Positions 60,773-64,000 of a stretch of DNA of 64,000 nt are shown in pieces; position 1 is the stretch's first letter, and each line of letters starts with the position of its first letter. Both the position numbers and the translations under genes were made by a program. Source of the DNA: Quercus robur (Eukaryota; Streptophyta; Magnoliopsida; Fagales; Fagaceae); assembly GCF_932294415.1 (NCBI RefSeq), contig NC_065539.1, forward strand, positions 48,503,501 to 48,567,500, read 5' to 3'. The notes under the pieces are model-generated. The model searched no databases. It was not told the origin of the DNA and was given only the letters and a program-made list of their open reading frames with translations.

Positions 60773-61508
60773 TGATGATGCCAAAAATCGTTAGTGAGTC
60801 ACACGGTCCTCGTATGCTCTAGACAGAATCTGTGAAACAAAAACAAAGAAGACAAAGAGTACCGGTGTGGTACCGACCAAATACCCTCCGAAAGTTAAAT
60901 TCAAGAGAATTTCTACAATTCTGGAGTGTCAGAGCTGGGAAAATTACGCATCCCTTGATTTGTGAGGGTTTTTGAGTTTTTCTAGTAGTGTAGAGTTGAC
61001 TTTCATTTCTTAGTGGAGAAAGCATTTCCTTGTAGAGAAAATTGTCATTAATACTCAAGTTTTACAAGATCATTTCCTTGTAGAGATTCCTCTGATTAGG
61101 GTTGGGCATAGAATACAAGATATTTCCATGTATAGATATTCGTGGGGATCAAGCCAGGTCATGCTGGGACCGTCGGTTTACTTGACCTGTCAGTCTTGTG
61201 GTCCGTCGTTACTTTGCTTCCTGTGAATTCAAGGCAGACGAGCCTCGTCGTCGTCCACCTGGTAGGTGCCGTCGGCCTATCAAAGGTCCCCCGTCACCTT
61301 AAAGCTAACGACCATAAAAATAAAATAAAATAAATAAATAAATAAAACCCCGTCTACCTTGCAAGTTGAAAACGTCCCCATCAGTTGCCCCTTACTCAAT
61401 GGCTCCGTCGATTCCAGTTGACGGGTCATGAAGTATAATCATTAACTAGAATTTTTTATATTATTATTTATCTTTTTGAAAGGGGTGTCATTAATTGTTC
61501 TTGAGCAG

Positions 61509-62463
61509 TGTTAGTACATATGTGAATCATGTTAGGAACATACGTCATTTAAAATTGGCTAATCCTATAACAAAATGGATTTTACTTTTAATTGGGTAGA
61601 TCTAGAATGTGTTTAATACTTCAAGGAACAAGAGTTCAAGTCCAAGTGTTAAAGCCATGCAAATCTGTCCAAGAAGCAAGTGAAGAAGTGCTGGATTTTA
61701 AAACTCGACAGTTAGCTCAACAGATAGCATCTATCAAGATTTACGAAAATCGGTTTTTCAGATCTAATTTCACACTAATCCGTATATACATGTTTAGGCT
61801 TTCTTTTCTCACAACCCTAAACATATAAAAGGATTATTTTAAAAGCCATAACAGCTGATGCAAGTGAGTGTAACTTGATGCAAAGGTTTTTTGTAAGCAT
61901 ATTGTGATTGGAGACATATGCCATAGTTCATCTTTCTCTTGATGAAGCTACTGTGTTTGTACGCCATAGAGTTTTGTAACCAAGGAGTTTCGTGATCATC
62001 ATCGTGTTGATGAACTGAAAAAATTTGCAGCCAACGTCTTTCTCAAGTTGGTGGTTAGTCACATACTTGGATCCGTGAATCAATTAATTAGTCACGTACT
62101 GGGAGTCATGCATTGAAAATGAGAGATTATCACTACAGAACAAGTCCAATTGGGAATTGGGGTAAGGGTTCAACTGTAGGTTGGTATAAAGTACTGGGAT
62201 TCCTTTACTTGTAACCGCTTGTTGTAATAATAGTGGATTCTCAAGAGTGGTGACCTTAAAATCACCTGGTGGGGTTTTGCCTTGGAGGTTTTCCCCATTC
62301 GTAAACAAATCACCATGTCAACTTTATTTTCCGCTACATATTAACTTAGTTGGTGATTTGTTTATGCTAACACACGCATTGCATGTTAATGGAATTAATT
62401 AATTAACTTAGCTAATTAATTGGTTAATTTATCACAATGGGCCAATACATTCTTGGTCTATCA
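61509..62463 (+). mobile_element. Copia LTR inserted in Tat3
   Basis: From tgttagtacatatg to ggtctatca, about 955 bp, same family as 1690-2675 (shared gggtagatctagaatgtg, gtttaatacttcaa). No internal region on either side, so it looks like a solo LTR. No matching 5-bp flanks were found, so one end may be altered. It sits between the Tat3 polypurine tract and its antisense gene. Confidence 0.75.
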
Positions 62464-62825
62464 AGTAACCTTTATTAAATGCTAGGAGACACGTGGCGTT
62501 AGTCAGTTGGCCTTGTTTCTAATCAAAAGCGTCGCTTCATTTGTCGTGCTTCTTCATCCTATAAATTGTCCTTCACCTCCTCCCATTTTTCCTTATTTCA
62601 TCTTTGAAAGCCTTAAGAGAAATAGATTTGTCATACCGTCATCCAAGTCGTCCAACACTTGCTGCCTCTCGACCTTCGGAGGGACCGTCGCTTTTAATCC
62701 ATCCATTTTTTCTCGTAAGTTCTCTTCACTTTTATTTATACTTTTGCAACCCGTCGCCTTTAATGTTTTGAGACTCGTCAAGATAGGTTCTTAGAAAAAT
62801 ATCTATGTTTCTTGTAGATGGATAG

Positions 62826-64000
62826 ATGTCAGATAGGGAAGCGACGAGTGAACTATCATCGTTAGTCCGTGAAGGTGCGGGCTACGATGAGGTCTTTCCA
62901 TCAGGGCGCGAGCCTAGGGAAGATTTCCCTCGGTCCCTAGAAAGGGAGCCATCTACCCAATCCTTGAGTGATGAAAATGAGGAAGAGGATAAGGGAGACA
63001 TCGAGGGGAATGATTATAATGAGGGAGAAAGGAATGAAGAGGACGAGGACGATGAGGAGGACAATGTGGACGACGAGGGGACCCAATCTGAAGGAGGAGA
63101 TTCAGAGGGTTAGGAGGACGGTGGTGCCCGTCCCTTCATTCTTCCTTTGATATGGACAGTCAATGACTTTTACTCGACGATGTCTAGCAAGGTGTTCAAC
63201 ACCCTTCGTGACCGTTACCAAATCCCCGAGAAAATCCCAATCTTTTTTCCTAGAAAGTTTGAACGGTGCTATTCTGGGAAGACTACAAACGTCGGCATGT
63301 ATGATGCTATGTTTGCTGCAGGATTGAGACTGCCACTGATGAAATTACATCGTCAGTTGGCCAACTACTTGGGCTTATCCATCAACCAAATAGCTCCCAA
63401 TGCTTGGAGAATATTCATTGGAGCTAAAATAATTTTGGGTCAGCTCAATGGTGGGAACCGTCGGCTTACCCTCAACAAGTTCTTCAATTACTACAGACCT
63501 TAACACATCTCCTCATCCCAAGGAATCTATCACTTCCTAGCGAGGAAGACATCGCTCAAGCTAGTGTTGGACATGCCTGATTCAAATAGAAATTGGAAGA
63601 ATAAATATTTCTTTGTCCAAGGGATGAACTGGGTGTGCAAATGGGAGGAATGGGACAATATGCCCCACGGGTTTGACAATACATGGGGTATTGTAAGGGA
63701 TTCAAGTGTGACGTCATCCGCTTTTTTTTTTTTTTTTTTTTTTTAATCCTTGCTTTATTTGTTTTGTTATGTGTTTAACATCGTCTGTTTTTCCTCTTCT
63801 TTCAACTCGGGTCCGTCCGCAGATAACCGACGAGCAGAAGGCTTTCATTCGTCGTGTGCTAAAGATCCCTTTGAGCCAAAGGAAGTTGGAAAGACCTCGT
63901 CACTCTAAACACCCTCCAGGCCTATTATAGTGGTCCTGAACCATCCCCTGCAGCCCACAGATTAAACGCCTACTCCCATCAACATAAGTTTTGATTTCCT
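62826..64000 (+). pseudogene. Tat3 antisense gene, 5' part (plus strand here)
   Basis: Exon 1 starts at ATG 62826 (MSDREATSELSS; acidic DEDDEEDNVDDEG) and continues in one register to about 63710 with the core motifs (RYQIPEKIPI, MYDAMFAAGLRLPLM, QIAPNAWRIFIGA, MPHGFDNTWG), interrupted by TAG at 63111 and TAA at 63501. A T-rich intron ends at gtccgcag (63822). Exon 2 (TDEQKAFIRRVLKIPL) matches Tat1 exon 2, then breaks. The intron is at the same place as in Tat1. Its distance from the Tat3 LTR has been enlarged by the Copia LTR. Core identity to Tat1 is high, so the two elements are close relatives. Confidence 0.78.

Larger units (their letters stand above)
60773..64000 (-). mobile_element. 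Tat3: reversed Tat-lineage element, running off the window
   Basis: The 3' LTR lies at 60773-61385 in minus orientation: it starts tgatgatgccaaaa and ends cgtccccatca, and is then followed by gttgccccttactc, the inverse of the polypurine tract seen before the Tat1 3' LTR. It shares taccggtgtggtaccg and aaataccctccgaa with the inverse of the Tat1 LTR. The internal region continues to the window edge and includes the antisense gene (here on plus) and an inserted Copia LTR. gag-pol and the 5' LTR must lie beyond 64000. Confidence 0.85.

Noticed and set aside
61592-61828. 78-aa plus-strand frame resembling one at 1935-2117
   Set aside because: Both lie at equivalent places in the Copia LTR; the similarity is that of the LTR DNA, and neither is long or conserved beyond it.

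Overview
The window is nuclear DNA from a flowering plant, most likely a woody eudicot. It is AT-rich, with spliced genes carrying GT-AG introns, a plastid-targeted isoprenoid gene, a CaaX-tailed HIPP gene, a class III peroxidase and dense nested transposons. I cannot fix the species. Only two host genes look intact: a small three-exon heavy-metal-associated isoprenylated protein (HIPP, 48052-48653, +) and a ten-exon 1-deoxy-D-xylulose-5-phosphate synthase (DXS, 55750-59682, -), first enzyme of the plastid MEP pathway. Two other host genes are broken: a 2-oxoglutarate-dependent dioxygenase (15647-18443, +) and a class III peroxidase (about 32988-47165, +). The peroxidase was split when a retrotransposon landed on the splice acceptor of its intron 1.

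Left part (1-15 kb): a tandem TRIM element (LTR-internal-LTR-internal-LTR), the 3' end of a Copia element, a second decayed TRIM in the opposite orientation, and a complete 6.67-kb Mutator-like element (MULE, 4150-10820) with about 283-bp terminal inverted repeats and a perfect 9-bp target duplication. The MULE carries a four-exon transposase gene and, convergent to it, a two-exon gene for a GRF-type zinc-finger protein with a C-terminal membrane segment. A block present three times lies between here and the dioxygenase gene. Its copies were later split by the MULE and by other insertions.

Middle part (15-47 kb): a full Ty3/gypsy Tat-lineage element (Tat1, 18609-28917), a hAT-like element, a Pack-MULE holding a RING/DUF1117 gene fragment (30935-31984), and the peroxidase pseudogene holding a second Tat element (Tat2, 34921-43693) and a Harbinger-like element. 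Both Tat copies have gag-protease-RT-integrase remnants. Tat1 also has two RNase H domains and a 3' tandem repeat. All three Tat copies in the window (the third enters at 60773, reversed) carry a spliced antisense gene between pol and the 3' LTR. It resembles the plant 'putative gypsy type transposon' family and is the most intriguing shared feature.

Right part (47-64 kb): the HIPP gene, AT-rich spacer with several small inverted-repeat elements and a perfect 32-bp-arm hairpin, a Copia solo LTR with perfect target duplication, the DXS gene, and the reversed third Tat element with a Copia LTR inserted in it. No rRNA, tRNA or CRISPR feature was found.
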